The notes under the pieces: model-generated
What the model was told of the DNA's origin: nothing
The model's input: only the letters and a program-made list of their open reading frames with translations
Databases searched by the model: none
In this document: positions 42,934 through 51,093 of the stretch, piece by piece
Layout: each line of letters begins with the position of its first letter
How positions within the stretch are numbered: the stretch's first letter is position 1
Assembly: GCF_041346945.1 (NCBI RefSeq)
Contig: NZ_CP166850.1
Coordinates: 8,912,501-8,976,500 of the forward strand
Direction of reading: 5' to 3'
Source of the DNA: Amycolatopsis sp. cg9
Lineage (GTDB): Bacteria > Actinomycetota > Actinomycetes > Mycobacteriales > Pseudonocardiaceae
Length of the DNA stretch: 64,000 bases
Program-made: the position numbers and the translations under genes

Positions 42934-43454
42934 CCGGCACCGCCGGCCGACCGGACCCGCAGGTCCACGCGCACCCCGATCGGCAACTCCTCGGCCAGGA
43001 AGGCCAGCAGCTGCTGCTCGGTCAGCCCGCCGGTGTGGTCGAGCCGGACCACCACGACGTCGGTGGCCGCCGGCACGGTGTCGGCGGGGGCGAAGATGCC
43101 GCCCGGGTCGATCACCTCGACCCGGCTGCCGGTGAGCGCCTCCAGCAGCGTCTCCACGCCGTGGCGGGTGCCGCGCCACACGAGCGCCTGCCCCACGGCG
43201 CGGATCAGGCGCCGCTGCGCCTCCCGGACCTCGGCGTCGCCCACGCGGGTCGCGTCGATCTCCACGCCGAGCCAGGAAGCCAGGTACACCAGCATCTCCG
43301 GGGACGCGAGCCCGACGTCGAGTTCGTGCTCGAGGTCGGAGATCTGGTCACGCAGGGAGTCCGCGATCTCCTCGAACCCCCGGACGAACCCGGCGATCAC
43401 CCGGTCCCGCCCCATCACGGCGGGCAGCTGCGCGAGCAGCCAGCCGCCGGTCAT
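42930..43454 (-). CDS. Baseplate protein, P2 gpI-like (phage tail protein I family)
   Basis: 174 residues; ATG overlaps the upstream gpJ-like stop. LLAQLPAVMGRDRVIAGFV and FVRGFEEIADSLRDQISDLE at the N-terminus, then LASPEMLVYLASWLGVEID and the TRHGVETLLEALTGSRVEV segment characteristic of tail protein I. In P2-type tails gpI completes the baseplate wedge with gpJ and the gp25-like gpW, both encoded just upstream here. In Afp/PVC numbering it falls in the Afp12 region. The C-terminal half is a small beta domain. There is no fibre gene after it, unlike Afp and many PVCs. Confidence 0.88.
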   Translation of the reverse strand: MTGGWLLAQLPAVMGRDRVIAGFVRGFEEIADSLRDQISDLEHELDVGLASPEMLVYLASWLGVEIDATRVGDAEVREAQRRLIRAVGQALVWRGTRHGVETLLEALTGSRVEVIDPGGIFAPADTVPAATDVVVVRLDHTGGLTEQQLLAFLAEELPIGVRVDLRVRSAGGAG

Positions 43455-45406
43455 TGCCGCACCACCACCCGGTGGGACACCGACAGGAACAGCTCGTCCG
43501 GGTTGAGCCGGACGCGCTGGCCCGCTTCCTCGGGCTGCCGCCTGCCGCGCAGGTCGGCCAGGAACAGGTGCACGGTCTCGGCCCGCGCCACCCCGGCGAC
43601 GCCTTGCAGCACCGAGAAGACGTCGCCGATGGACAGGTCGGTGTCGAACGGCCAGCCGCGCCCGGCCGGGCCGCCGGTCACCGGGTTGACGTAGGCGTAC
43701 AGCGCCGATTCGGCGTCGGCGCGGACCTTCTCCGGCTGCACCGTCGGCGCCGCGTGCACCTCGGCGACGACGGTGATGCCCTGGTACGACGGCTCGTCGA
43801 TGCGGGCCTGCGTGGTCAGCAGCCGGCGGGCGTCGAGGTACACCTTGATCCGGTCGGACAGCTCGCGCGGCAGGGCGAGGTCGGCCAGGCGCAGCGCCTC
43901 GGGGGCGACGTCCACCCGCGGCACCACCAGCAGCCGGGCGGGCTCGCCCGACTTCGCCGGCGGCAGGCACCGGGCGCGGGCGACGCCGGGCGCCGCTTCG
44001 AGCGTCAACCGTTCGAAGTCCTTCGCCGTCACCGCCCGGTGGCCGCCGCGCAGGTAGAGCGGGCCGCGGATCTTGGCGTTGTCGACGGTCTCGGCGTCGA
44101 CGCCGCCGGTGGCGGGCTCGAGGTTGCGGACCGAGTCGACCGAAGGGATGGCGCTGAGCGGGATGATCAGCTTGCCGGCCCCGACGTTGCCCCGCCGTCC
44201 GCCGCCGTAGCGGTAGCCGGTGACCCACAGCTGGGAGCCCTCTTCCGGGACCGCGCCGTAGTGGCGGACCCGCCCGTCGCGGCCCGTCACGCTCGGCCCG
44301 AAGCGGATCTCGCCGGTCGCGCCGGCCCAGGTGAACACCCGGTCGTCCGGGCTCGCGTCGGTGAAGTCGGCCACCTCCGCCCAGGTGCGCACCTCCGGCT
44401 CGCTGCCGTTGTCCCGGCGGGCGAGGACCTCCTGCACGGTCTCCCCGCCCCGCCGGGGCAGGACCGGGGCCCGCCGGACGACGAACGCCTGCCCCGGCTC
44501 CCCGGTGCTGGTGCCGATCAGCTCGCGCGGCGCCGGCTCGGCGTGGTGGGCCGCCACCTCGCCACCGAGGCCGGTGGCGTGGATCCCGTGCAGCATCGGG
44601 GACGTGTCGTAGGTCCGCCCGTCTTCGAGCGGTTCGACGAGCGTGCAGCGCAGCCAGTGCGCGCGGACCGGGCCGATGGCGAGCTGCTCGTGGTCACCCG
44701 CCAGCAGCAGAGTGACCGCGCCGGAGGTGTTGAAGCCGTCGCTGGTGTCGGACAGGACCCGGGCGTCGCGCCACCCGCGGCCGTCCCAGCTCTGCCACCG
44801 CCGCGGCGGGTTGCGCGGGTCGATCCCCCGGCCCGCCGCCCCGCTGACCTCGACCTCCAGCTCGATCAGGTTGCGGGCCAGTGAGTTTTCGAAGCCGAGG
44901 TACAGCGCGTCCGCCACGGTCAGCGAGCCGAACACCGCGATGGACTCCACGCCGAGCTCCTCGGTGTGGTCGGTGAACCGGCCCTCGGTGCGGGTGAGGC
45001 AGGCCTGCAGCACCGGCGCCACCAGCTGCAGGTCGCGGTCGGTCATGAAGACGATCTGGTCGGCGTCCGGGCCGGTCTCGGTGCCGACCTGGGAGCCGGC
45101 CGGGACGCGGATCGCCTGTTCCGGCGGCGCCGCCAGGGTGAACAGGAGGTCGGCCCGCGCGGGCGAGGCCGACGCCAGCTCGATGCCGACCAGCTCCAGG
45201 AACTTCACGTAGAGCCGGTCGGGCACCTGGTTGAGCCGGTAGAGGATCATCTCGGTCATCCAGGCGAACAGCTCGATCAGCGCGACGCCGGGGTCGGAGA
45301 CGTTGTGGTCCGTCCACTCGGGACAGTGGCGGGCGATGCGCCGCTTGGCTTCGTCCACGATGTCCTGGAAGCGGCGGTCGTCGAGGTGGGGCGCGGGCAG
45401 GCTCAT
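43451..45406 (-). CDS. Baseplate wedge protein, gpJ/gp6-like (Afp11-like)
   Basis: 651 residues from the ATG at 45406, coupled to the gp25-like gene by an ATGA. The N-terminal ~90 residues (RHCPEWTDHNVSDPGVALIE, LFAWMTEMILYRLNQVPDRL) are the signature of the large eCIS/phage putative baseplate assembly protein. A central beta-rich insert (about 200-400) precedes the gpJ-like C-terminal half with RNLEPATGGVDAETVDNAKI, RAVTAKDFERLTLEA and VDVAPEALRL. The protein forms the wedge ring around the hub that opens on firing. Its length is in the normal range for actinobacterial homologs. Confidence 0.92.
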   Translation of the reverse strand: MSLPAPHLDDRRFQDIVDEAKRRIARHCPEWTDHNVSDPGVALIELFAWMTEMILYRLNQVPDRLYVKFLELVGIELASASPARADLLFTLAAPPEQAIRVPAGSQVGTETGPDADQIVFMTDRDLQLVAPVLQACLTRTEGRFTDHTEELGVESIAVFGSLTVADALYLGFENSLARNLIELEVEVSGAAGRGIDPRNPPRRWQSWDGRGWRDARVLSDTSDGFNTSGAVTLLLAGDHEQLAIGPVRAHWLRCTLVEPLEDGRTYDTSPMLHGIHATGLGGEVAAHHAEPAPRELIGTSTGEPGQAFVVRRAPVLPRRGGETVQEVLARRDNGSEPEVRTWAEVADFTDASPDDRVFTWAGATGEIRFGPSVTGRDGRVRHYGAVPEEGSQLWVTGYRYGGGRRGNVGAGKLIIPLSAIPSVDSVRNLEPATGGVDAETVDNAKIRGPLYLRGGHRAVTAKDFERLTLEAAPGVARARCLPPAKSGEPARLLVVPRVDVAPEALRLADLALPRELSDRIKVYLDARRLLTTQARIDEPSYQGITVVAEVHAAPTVQPEKVRADAESALYAYVNPVTGGPAGRGWPFDTDLSIGDVFSVLQGVAGVARAETVHLFLADLRGRRQPEEAGQRVRLNPDELFLSVSHRVVVRQ

Positions 45407-45813
45407 GGCGCCGCCTCCTCCTGGGGGATCACGTAGAACGGGAACACGAGGTTCCGGTGGTCGTTCGTCGCCCGGATCCGGTAACCGATGTCGATCGACA
45501 CGCGCGCGCCGTCCGCTTCGGCGGTGGCGCTCACCGTGAGCGGTTCGATCCGGGGTTCCCAGCGGGCGACGGCTTCCCGCACGCTCTGCTCGATCCGGCC
45601 CAGGGTGTCGAAGTTCACCGGCGCGAACAGGTTCTCCCACATCGCGCAGCCGAAGTCCGGGCGCATCACCCGTTCCCCCGGCGCGGTGGACAGGATCAGC
45701 CGAAGCGCCGCGTCGATCTCCTCGCCGCCGCCGACCAGCCGCACGCCGCCGCCCGGCGTGAGCTGCCCGGGAAACGCCCAGCCGCGGCCGATCAGGTCCG
45801 CCCGTTCCGCCAT
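45403..45813 (-). CDS. gp25-like baseplate wedge protein (Afp9-like)
   Basis: 136 residues, start ATG 45813. GPW/gp25 family: GRGWAFPGQLTPGGGVRLVG at the N-terminus, then IDAALRLILSTAPGERVMRP with the ERxMRPDFGC pattern (PDFGCAMWENLF), which is the conserved EPR-like sheath-docking core. In contractile tails this protein starts sheath polymerisation on the baseplate. It is three bases after PAAR and overlaps the gpJ-like gene by four, keeping the conserved baseplate gene order. Confidence 0.93.
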   Translation of the reverse strand: MAERADLIGRGWAFPGQLTPGGGVRLVGGGEEIDAALRLILSTAPGERVMRPDFGCAMWENLFAPVNFDTLGRIEQSVREAVARWEPRIEPLTVSATAEADGARVSIDIGYRIRATNDHRNLVFPFYVIPQEEAAP

Positions 45814-45816
45814 CGC

Positions 45817-46215
45817 TCAGCCCACCAGCACGTTCGCCGAACCGGGCCCGATCGCCGACGTCGGCGCGTCGACGGGGTCGTTGCACGTCCGCACCCGGTC
45901 GCCGGTGCGGGCCATGCCCTTGCCGTTGCACAGCACGGTCGCCGAGCCGGTCAGCACCGTGCCGGTGTTGGCGGGCGGGCGCGAGAACGACGTGCCCGGC
46001 GGTGGCAGGTGCGGTGGCAGGTTCTGCGCGCCGCTGTTCACCGTCGCGGCCGGGAGCCCGTTGACGAGGACGTCGGCGGACAGCCCGGTCACCAGCTTTC
46101 CGGCGAACGGCATCGGGGTCGGGGTGGGCACCGGGCCGCCCGGCGAGGGCGTGAGCACGATGTGCGTGTCGGTGCCGGTCACCGGATCACCTTGCCTCGC
46201 TGCGGGTTCTCCCAT
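45817..46215 (-). CDS. PAAR-domain spike tip protein
   Basis: 132 residues. The start GEPAARQGDPVTGTDTHIVL and the repeated hairpins DVLVNGLPAATVNSG and TVLCNGKGMARTGDRVRTC match the PAAR-repeat cone that caps VgrG-type spikes; the His and Cys ligands near the ends would hold the tip metal ion. It pierces the target membrane first. It lies ten bases after the VgrG-like gene in the usual hub-tip order. No extra effector domain is fused to it. Confidence 0.9.
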   Translation of the reverse strand: MGEPAARQGDPVTGTDTHIVLTPSPGGPVPTPTPMPFAGKLVTGLSADVLVNGLPAATVNSGAQNLPPHLPPPGTSFSRPPANTGTVLTGSATVLCNGKGMARTGDRVRTCNDPVDAPTSAIGPGSANVLVG

Positions 46216-46225
46216 CGTCGCCTTC

Positions 46226-47863
46226 CTAGTTGAGCTTGATCGGCTTGCCGGACACGGTCACCGCGCCGGTGGCGGTGATCTCCACCTGCGGACCGTCCAG
46301 CACGAGCTTCTGGCCGGCCTTGATCTCGATGCGGTCGGCGGTGAGGACGAGCTTGCGCTCGCCGGTCAGCTTCGACTCGGTCTGCTCCAGGTGCAGCAGG
46401 CAGCCGGAGTCGCCCAGCTTCAGCTCGATCGAGCTGGCCGGCTCGTCGGTCAGCACCAGCCGGTGGTCCTTGCGGCTGGCGAGGATCCGCCGCTCCACCT
46501 TCCCGCCGCGCGACACCGCGGCCTCCGGCGGCGCGTCCTTGCGGCTCCACAGGCCGCCGAGCACCAGGGGCCGCGCCTTGTCGTCGTTCTCGAAGCCGAT
46601 CAGGACCTCGTCCCCGACCTCGGGCAGCCACTGCACGCCCCGCTTCGCGCCGGCCCCGGGCGCGACCACGCGGGCCCAGGTGCTCTCGTCGTCGGTCAGG
46701 GTCGGGAACCGCACCTTCACCCGCGCCTGGCCCGCCTTGTCGTCGTTGTTGGTCACCACCGCGACGACCAGGCTGCCCCAGCCGCGGCCACCGCCGCCGC
46801 CGAGCAGGTCGGCCAGCCCGTCGGACTCCTGGCCGCCGCAGACGAACCGCGTCACGTACGGGCGCCCGGTGCCGTAGACGTGCTCGACGCTGGTGACCCG
46901 GTACCGGCCGGCCAGGCGGCGGCCCACCCGGTCGAGCTGGACCTCGGTGCCGGCACCCAGCCACGGATTGCCCGTCGCCTCGCCGCGCAGGACCACCTGA
47001 CCGCCGGAAGCCTTGCGCAGCAACGCTTCCGCCCGCGCGTCCGCTTCGGGTTTGCTCGCCGCCGGGAACTGCCCCGCCCGCCGCGTGACCGCGCCGAAAC
47101 CCCGGCGCGCGGCGGCGGCCATCTCCGCGACCGCGGGCGCGTCCGACCCCGGGTCCGGGGTACTGGCCCGGCCGGTGACGGCCCGCTTGTCCACCGGGTC
47201 CCATGCGGTGACGACGACCTCGTCGCAGGCGTCCACGGAGGCGAAGCGCACCCGGAAGTCGTGGAGGTTGTCCCCCCACACCAGCACCGGCGGCCGGCGC
47301 CGCCCGGCGGGCTTGCGCTTGAAGTGGAACTTGCGTTCGGTGATCCAGAAGTCGTAGCCGATCCGGTCGGCGATGCGCCGCAGGAACGCGTAGTCGGTTT
47401 CGCCGTGCTGCAGCGTGTGCTCGCGGATCTCGCTGGTGCCGTCGACGTCGGCGTCGAGGCCGTACTCCCCGGCGATCCGGCGGGCGACATCGGCGTCGGT
47501 CATGTTGGTGAACGCCCGCGACTTGCCGCCGCGCGCCAGGCGGTGGGTCAGGTCCAGCCCGGTCACCACGAGCTCGTGCCGTCCGCCCGCGCCGGCCTCG
47601 ACGGAGATGGCGGTGACCTCGCCGGAGGTGACGACCACCGGCTCGCCCTCCGCGCGGAACGCGATGTCGATCGCCGTGCCGAGCCGGAACCGGTCCTCGT
47701 CGAACAGCTCGAAGTGCTGGTCGTCGAAGCGCAGCAGGAACGTGTCGGGCAGCTGCACGGACTCTTCGACCTGCACCAGCGTGAGCCGCCCGTACAGCTC
47801 GGTGCGCAGCGGCGAGCCGTCGACGGTGACGAGCACGCCGTCGAGGCGGCGTTCCTCAGTCAC
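46226..47863 (-). CDS. VgrG-like hub and spike (Afp8-like)
   Basis: 545 residues, GTG start overlapping the LysM gene end by eight bases. Residues 1-350 are the gp27/phage late control D hub domain (DLTHRLARGGKSRAFTNMTD, EIREHTLQHGETDYAFLRRI). Residues about 370-460 form the gp5 OB-fold (ARVKVRFPTLTDDESTWARV, GVQWLPEVGDEVLIGFEN), and residues about 470-545 the triple-stranded beta spike (VVLTADRIEIKAGQ-like repeats). The trimer links the tube to the PAAR tip. Length is normal for eCIS and there is no C-terminal effector extension. Confidence 0.93.
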   Translation of the reverse strand: MTEERRLDGVLVTVDGSPLRTELYGRLTLVQVEESVQLPDTFLLRFDDQHFELFDEDRFRLGTAIDIAFRAEGEPVVVTSGEVTAISVEAGAGGRHELVVTGLDLTHRLARGGKSRAFTNMTDADVARRIAGEYGLDADVDGTSEIREHTLQHGETDYAFLRRIADRIGYDFWITERKFHFKRKPAGRRRPPVLVWGDNLHDFRVRFASVDACDEVVVTAWDPVDKRAVTGRASTPDPGSDAPAVAEMAAAARRGFGAVTRRAGQFPAASKPEADARAEALLRKASGGQVVLRGEATGNPWLGAGTEVQLDRVGRRLAGRYRVTSVEHVYGTGRPYVTRFVCGGQESDGLADLLGGGGGRGWGSLVVAVVTNNDDKAGQARVKVRFPTLTDDESTWARVVAPGAGAKRGVQWLPEVGDEVLIGFENDDKARPLVLGGLWSRKDAPPEAAVSRGGKVERRILASRKDHRLVLTDEPASSIELKLGDSGCLLHLEQTESKLTGERKLVLTADRIEIKAGQKLVLDGPQVEITATGAVTVSGKPIKLN

Positions 47864-48524
47864 GGTGGCGCACCTCGAGCTCGGGCACCGCCAGCGAAAC
47901 GCCGTCGGGCAGCCGCAGGGGGTCCAGGATGCCGTTGGCCTCGGCGATGACCCGCCACCGGGTCGGGTCGCCGTAGTGCGCGGCGGCGACCCGGTCGAGC
48001 GTCTCCCCGGGCAGCAGCCGGTGGACGGTGTGCAGCGACGGCGTGGCCGACGTCGGGTTCTGCAGCGGCAGCTCGGCTTCGTCCTTCCACTGCTTCAGTG
48101 AAACGTCGGCCTTGGCGCGCAACGGCGTGCCACTGCCGGCGAAGTAGGTGAACCGCACCTGCAGGCGTTCGACCACGGCTTTGAAGGAGTAGGTGGCGCC
48201 CCAGTGGAATTCGACCCACGGCGGGCGGGCGGAGTTGCGCCCGCGGTCGGAGCCGGCGAGCTTCGGGTCGACCTTCATCAGGCCCAGCAGCCGGTCGGTG
48301 TGCTCGGTGACCGGGTCGCCGGTGCGCGTGGTGTCGAAGGTCAGGCTCATCGTCAGCGTCGCCGACTGCCCGGCCTGGAACCGCAGCTGCGGCGCGTTCT
48401 TGCCCTTGGCTTCCTTCGCGCTCCAGGTGTTGGACTTGGCGATGGTGAGCTCGGCGGGGTTGAACATGCAGTCGATCCGCCCGCCGCCTTCGATCTGCAG
48501 GTACGCCTTGACCGGAGCGGACAT
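47856..48524 (-). CDS. LysM tube-baseplate adaptor (Afp7-like)
   Basis: 222 residues, ATG overlapping the preceding stop. The N-terminal half has the contractile-tail tube-initiator pattern IDCMFNPAELTIAKSNTWSA, then PPWVEFHWGATYSFKAVVER and a FTYFAGSGTPLRAKADVSLK strand. Residues about 165-220 are a LysM domain (HRLLPGETLDRVAAAHYGDP, RVIAEANGI). In T4 terms it corresponds to gp53/gp54-like parts that seat the tube on the hub; LysM clasps neighbouring wedges. It is core in all eCIS loci and in the expected place before the VgrG-like gene. Confidence 0.92.
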   Translation of the reverse strand: MSAPVKAYLQIEGGGRIDCMFNPAELTIAKSNTWSAKEAKGKNAPQLRFQAGQSATLTMSLTFDTTRTGDPVTEHTDRLLGLMKVDPKLAGSDRGRNSARPPWVEFHWGATYSFKAVVERLQVRFTYFAGSGTPLRAKADVSLKQWKDEAELPLQNPTSATPSLHTVHRLLPGETLDRVAAAHYGDPTRWRVIAEANGILDPLRLPDGVSLAVPELEVRHRD

Positions 48525-50467
48525 CAGAACACCCCCGTGTACCGGCCGCCGCGGCGTTCGAGCTGGCGCAGGACGCGCGCTTCGATGGCCTCGGCGATCC
48601 GGTCGAGATCGACGCCCGCGCCCGGCGGTCCACTCGCGACGGTCACCGCCGCGCGGTTCGCCGTCTCGGCAACGGGTCCGGCCGCTTCGCCGGCCGTGTC
48701 CCGGGCCTCTCCCGCCGCGACTTGCGCGGCGGCGCCGAAGTACTGGGTGACCGGCTGGCGGGCCTGAGCGACCTCGTCGGCCACCGCGGCCTTCGCGGCC
48801 TGCGTCGCGACGTCCACGACCCCGCCCGCACCGGCCCCGCCGACGGGCAGGCGGTCCACGACCCCGGCGGAGACGGCCCGATCGGCCGTGCTCCGGACGG
48901 CTTCACCGGCCGAACGGGCGGCCCGTTCGTCCTCGTCGGCCGCCCCCTCGGGCAGCCCGAGCAGGAACCGCGGCCGCCCGACCGGGCGGCGGGCGTGCGC
49001 GAGTTCGTGCGCGAGCACGCCGAGCGCGGCAGGCCGGGAGCCGGGCGGCGTGCTCAGGTGCACGGTGCTGCCGGTGGTGGCCCCGAGTGCCCCGGCGGCG
49101 GCGAGCGCCGCCCGGGTGCGCGGCCCGGTGGTGTAGCGCACGGGAGAGTTCCCGGCCAAGCGGTGGACGAGCGGCCGGAGGACAGCGGGGAACGACCGAG
49201 GAGTTTCCAGCGGCTGCCGGGCGACGGCGGCCCGCCACCGGCGTTCGGCGGTCCGCGGTTCCCGCACCGGGCCATCGGCGGCGGAACCCGGCGGCGCGGC
49301 TGCCCTCCGGACGAGCCGCCTGCCTGCCGAAGAGTTCGTGTGGGGCGAGATCGTTCCCGCGGAGGCCCTTCCGGCTGAACGCCCACTTGCCGGCACCACT
49401 CGTCGGGTGGGGTCCGCGCCGGCCGGAACCGGCCCGAGCGAGGTCGCTCGCCCGGAGGCCGATTCGGCCGCGCTCGCCCCGGACCGAGCGCCGGTCGCAC
49501 CCGGGTTCTTTCCGGCCAGGCGCGCCCCGGCCGGGATTCCGACGGCCACGCCGATTCCGGGCAAACCCGCGCGGACCGGGATCCCGACAGCCGAAGTCAC
49601 GCCGGCCGGGCCCGGCGCAGCCGAGTCCATTCCGATCAGGCCCGCGCCAACCGGGCTCCCGCTGGCCGAACTCCCACCGGCCGGACCGGATGCGGCCGAG
49701 TTCATTCCGGTCGGGCTCGCGCCTAGCGGGATCCCGCCGGTCAGACCGAGTGCAGCCGAGCCCGATCCGGCCAGGCCCGGACCGGCCGAACTCCCACCGG
49801 CCAAGCCGATTCCGGCCAAGCCCGCGCCGGCCGAGCGCCGCCTCACCGAAGCTCGCACGGCCAGGCCCGCACCGGCCCAGCCTGCCACTCCCCCAGTCGT
49901 GCCGGTCGGGCCCGCACCGGCCGCGGTTGCTCTTCCCCAAGCCGTGCTGGTCGGGCCCGCACCGGCCGCGGTTGCCGTTCCCCCAATCGTTCCGGCCAAG
50001 CCGGCCAGGCGCCCCATTGCCGGATCCGTCTTCGCCGAAGCCACTCCGGCCAGACCACCCCCGGCTAGAATCCCCCGCCTCGAAGCCGTCCCAGTCGGCC
50101 CGGCACCGACCGAAGGCCCCGCAGCCAGCGAGGCGGGCCGGGCAACCCGACCCGCCACGGCGAGCGGCGTCTTGCGCACGACCGCCGGCGTTCCCCGGCC
50201 GGCAGCAGCCCGGCTCGTGAGCGCGATCGTCCGTGGCACCAGCGGTTTCGACGCCGGCCGAGCCGTGGTCACGGCCGGGTCGGAACTCGACCTGGCCACC
50301 ATCCACCGGGCGACCACGCGCCACCAAGGCGGCCGCACCGCGAGACCGGACACCGCACCGCCCGGCCGCTGTCCCGTGCGCGCGCGGCGCGGGAACAGCC
50401 GGCGAGTCACCCGCGAAAGCCGGCCGAGAGCCGTGGCGCCGAGGCTACTTCTCCGGTTTGAAGCCAC
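48524..50467 (-). CDS. DUF4157 protein with long Gly/Ala-rich low-complexity region
   Basis: 647 residues from a GTG behind GGAGG, starting 23 bases inside tube 2. Residues 1-110 are basic. Residues about 110-350 are low-complexity Gly/Ala/Pro repeats of about 15 and 25 residues (AGAGPTGT, SPTGMNSAASGPAG types), partly from a 45-base DNA repeat. Residues about 400-500 hold the DUF4157 domain with HELAH near 487 (GVLAHELAHARRP). The rest is helical. It occupies the place between Afp5- and Afp7-type genes. It may be cargo, a chaperone-like docking factor, or, given the extended region and the missing tape measure, a length determinant; none can be decided here. Confidence 0.7.
   Translation of the reverse strand: MASNRRSSLGATALGRLSRVTRRLFPRRARTGQRPGGAVSGLAVRPPWWRVVARWMVARSSSDPAVTTARPASKPLVPRTIALTSRAAAGRGTPAVVRKTPLAVAGRVARPASLAAGPSVGAGPTGTASRRGILAGGGLAGVASAKTDPAMGRLAGLAGTIGGTATAAGAGPTSTAWGRATAAGAGPTGTTGGVAGWAGAGLAVRASVRRRSAGAGLAGIGLAGGSSAGPGLAGSGSAALGLTGGIPLGASPTGMNSAASGPAGGSSASGSPVGAGLIGMDSAAPGPAGVTSAVGIPVRAGLPGIGVAVGIPAGARLAGKNPGATGARSGASAAESASGRATSLGPVPAGADPTRRVVPASGRSAGRASAGTISPHTNSSAGRRLVRRAAAPPGSAADGPVREPRTAERRWRAAVARQPLETPRSFPAVLRPLVHRLAGNSPVRYTTGPRTRAALAAAGALGATTGSTVHLSTPPGSRPAALGVLAHELAHARRPVGRPRFLLGLPEGAADEDERAARSAGEAVRSTADRAVSAGVVDRLPVGGAGAGGVVDVATQAAKAAVADEVAQARQPVTQYFGAAAQVAAGEARDTAGEAAGPVAETANRAAVTVASGPPGAGVDLDRIAEAIEARVLRQLERRGGRYTGVF
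49904..49975. repeat. Direct repeat inside the low-complexity DUF4157 gene
   Basis: A 27-base stretch is identical at 49904-49930 and 49949-49975, a 45-base period (15 codons). Weaker copies of the same GC-rich unit extend over about 49500-50060. Both strands are open here, but only the minus frame joins the DUF4157 domain. Confidence 0.75.
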
Positions 50468-50906
50468 AGTGGCACACCTCCAGCTCCTCGACGGCGAGAT
50501 CGCGGGAGGACGCCGCCAGCCGCGGGCCCGTCCACTTCACCGGGTACGCCTCGACGAAGCTCCAGCGGCGCACGGTCTTGCCCGTGGTGTCCAGGAGCTT
50601 CACCGAGCCGCCGAGGCGCTCGAGCCGGTTGTCCGCCTTGGCGAACCCGTCACCGGAGCACTTCGCGAACCACTCGAACAGGTTGTCCGATTCGGTGATC
50701 CCGCGTTTGAGCACGAGGTTCGGCCACTTCATCCGGCCCGGCAGCTTGTGCGTGTAGTGGTTCTGGCCGCCTTCGGCCAGCTCCTCCGTGTCGATCTGCA
50801 CCGACAGCCCCGAGACCTCGGTGAACGCCCCGATCGTCAGGCCGTCCACCAGGAACACGAACCGGCCGGTGAACGGCGGGTCAGGCGTGCGTGCCGTCCC
50901 GGTCAC
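50445..50906 (-). CDS. Tube protein 2, gp19-like (Afp5-type)
   Basis: 153 residues from a GTG behind GGAGG, inside the end of the frameshift extension. T4 gp19/tail tube fold: FVFLVDGLTIGAFTEVSGLS, then KLPGRMKWPNLVLKRGIT and a closing EEL strand. Compared with tube 1 it is longer and has a Cys-containing C-terminus (LEVCHCGFKPEK), features of the tube paralog that sits at the baseplate end (Afp5) rather than along the shaft. Two tube genes and one sheath gene are a minimal eCIS set. Confidence 0.9.
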   Translation of the reverse strand: MTGTARTPDPPFTGRFVFLVDGLTIGAFTEVSGLSVQIDTEELAEGGQNHYTHKLPGRMKWPNLVLKRGITESDNLFEWFAKCSGDGFAKADNRLERLGGSVKLLDTTGKTVRRWSFVEAYPVKWTGPRLAASSRDLAVEELEVCHCGFKPEK

Positions 50907-51093
50907 CCTCCACCCCCTGCCAGAACCGCTCGTTCAATCCGCCGACCTCGGTGAGCAACCTGATCCGGTCGCCGTGTTCGAGGTCGAGCAGCTGGTCAAG
51001 GCCCCAGTGCAGGTGGTAGGCCAGGTAGGCGACCTCCCGCCAGAGCTCGTCGACGGCGTAGCGCGCTAGTCCACCGCCAGCACCTCCTGCGGG
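50881..51093 (-). CDS. DUF6760/P2 gpE'-like extension of the tail assembly chaperone, reached by predicted -1 frameshift
   Basis: 70 codons in the -1 frame of the chaperone gene, with no ATG, GTG or TTG between the slip site and the conserved region. After CCCTTTC the frame reads a Pro-Ala-Gly-rich linker and then LARYAVDELWREVAYLAYHL, HWGLDQLLDLEHGDRIRLLT and ends GTHA-stop at 50881. The AYHLHW plus acidic-aromatic pattern matches the small DUF6760 proteins of eCIS loci and resembles phage P2 gpE', which is made only by -1 shifting from gpE. The joined product would be about 180 residues. It overlaps the tube 2 start. If no frameshift occurs, this would be a gene lacking a normal start codon. 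Confidence 0.7.
   Translation of the reverse strand, partial: PAGGAGGGLARYAVDELWREVAYLAYHLHWGLDQLLDLEHGDRIRLLTEVGGLNERFWQGVEGDRDGTHA

Noticed and set aside
49338..50954. Plus-strand Pro-rich open frame with repeats
   Set aside because: It mirrors the low-complexity DUF4157 gene; only the minus frame continues into a HELAH-containing domain and has a ribosome site.
50881..51066. DUF6760-like frame as an ordinary independent gene
   Set aside because: No ATG, GTG or TTG precedes the conserved region in that frame; the frameshift reading explains the layout better, though non-canonical initiation is not excluded.
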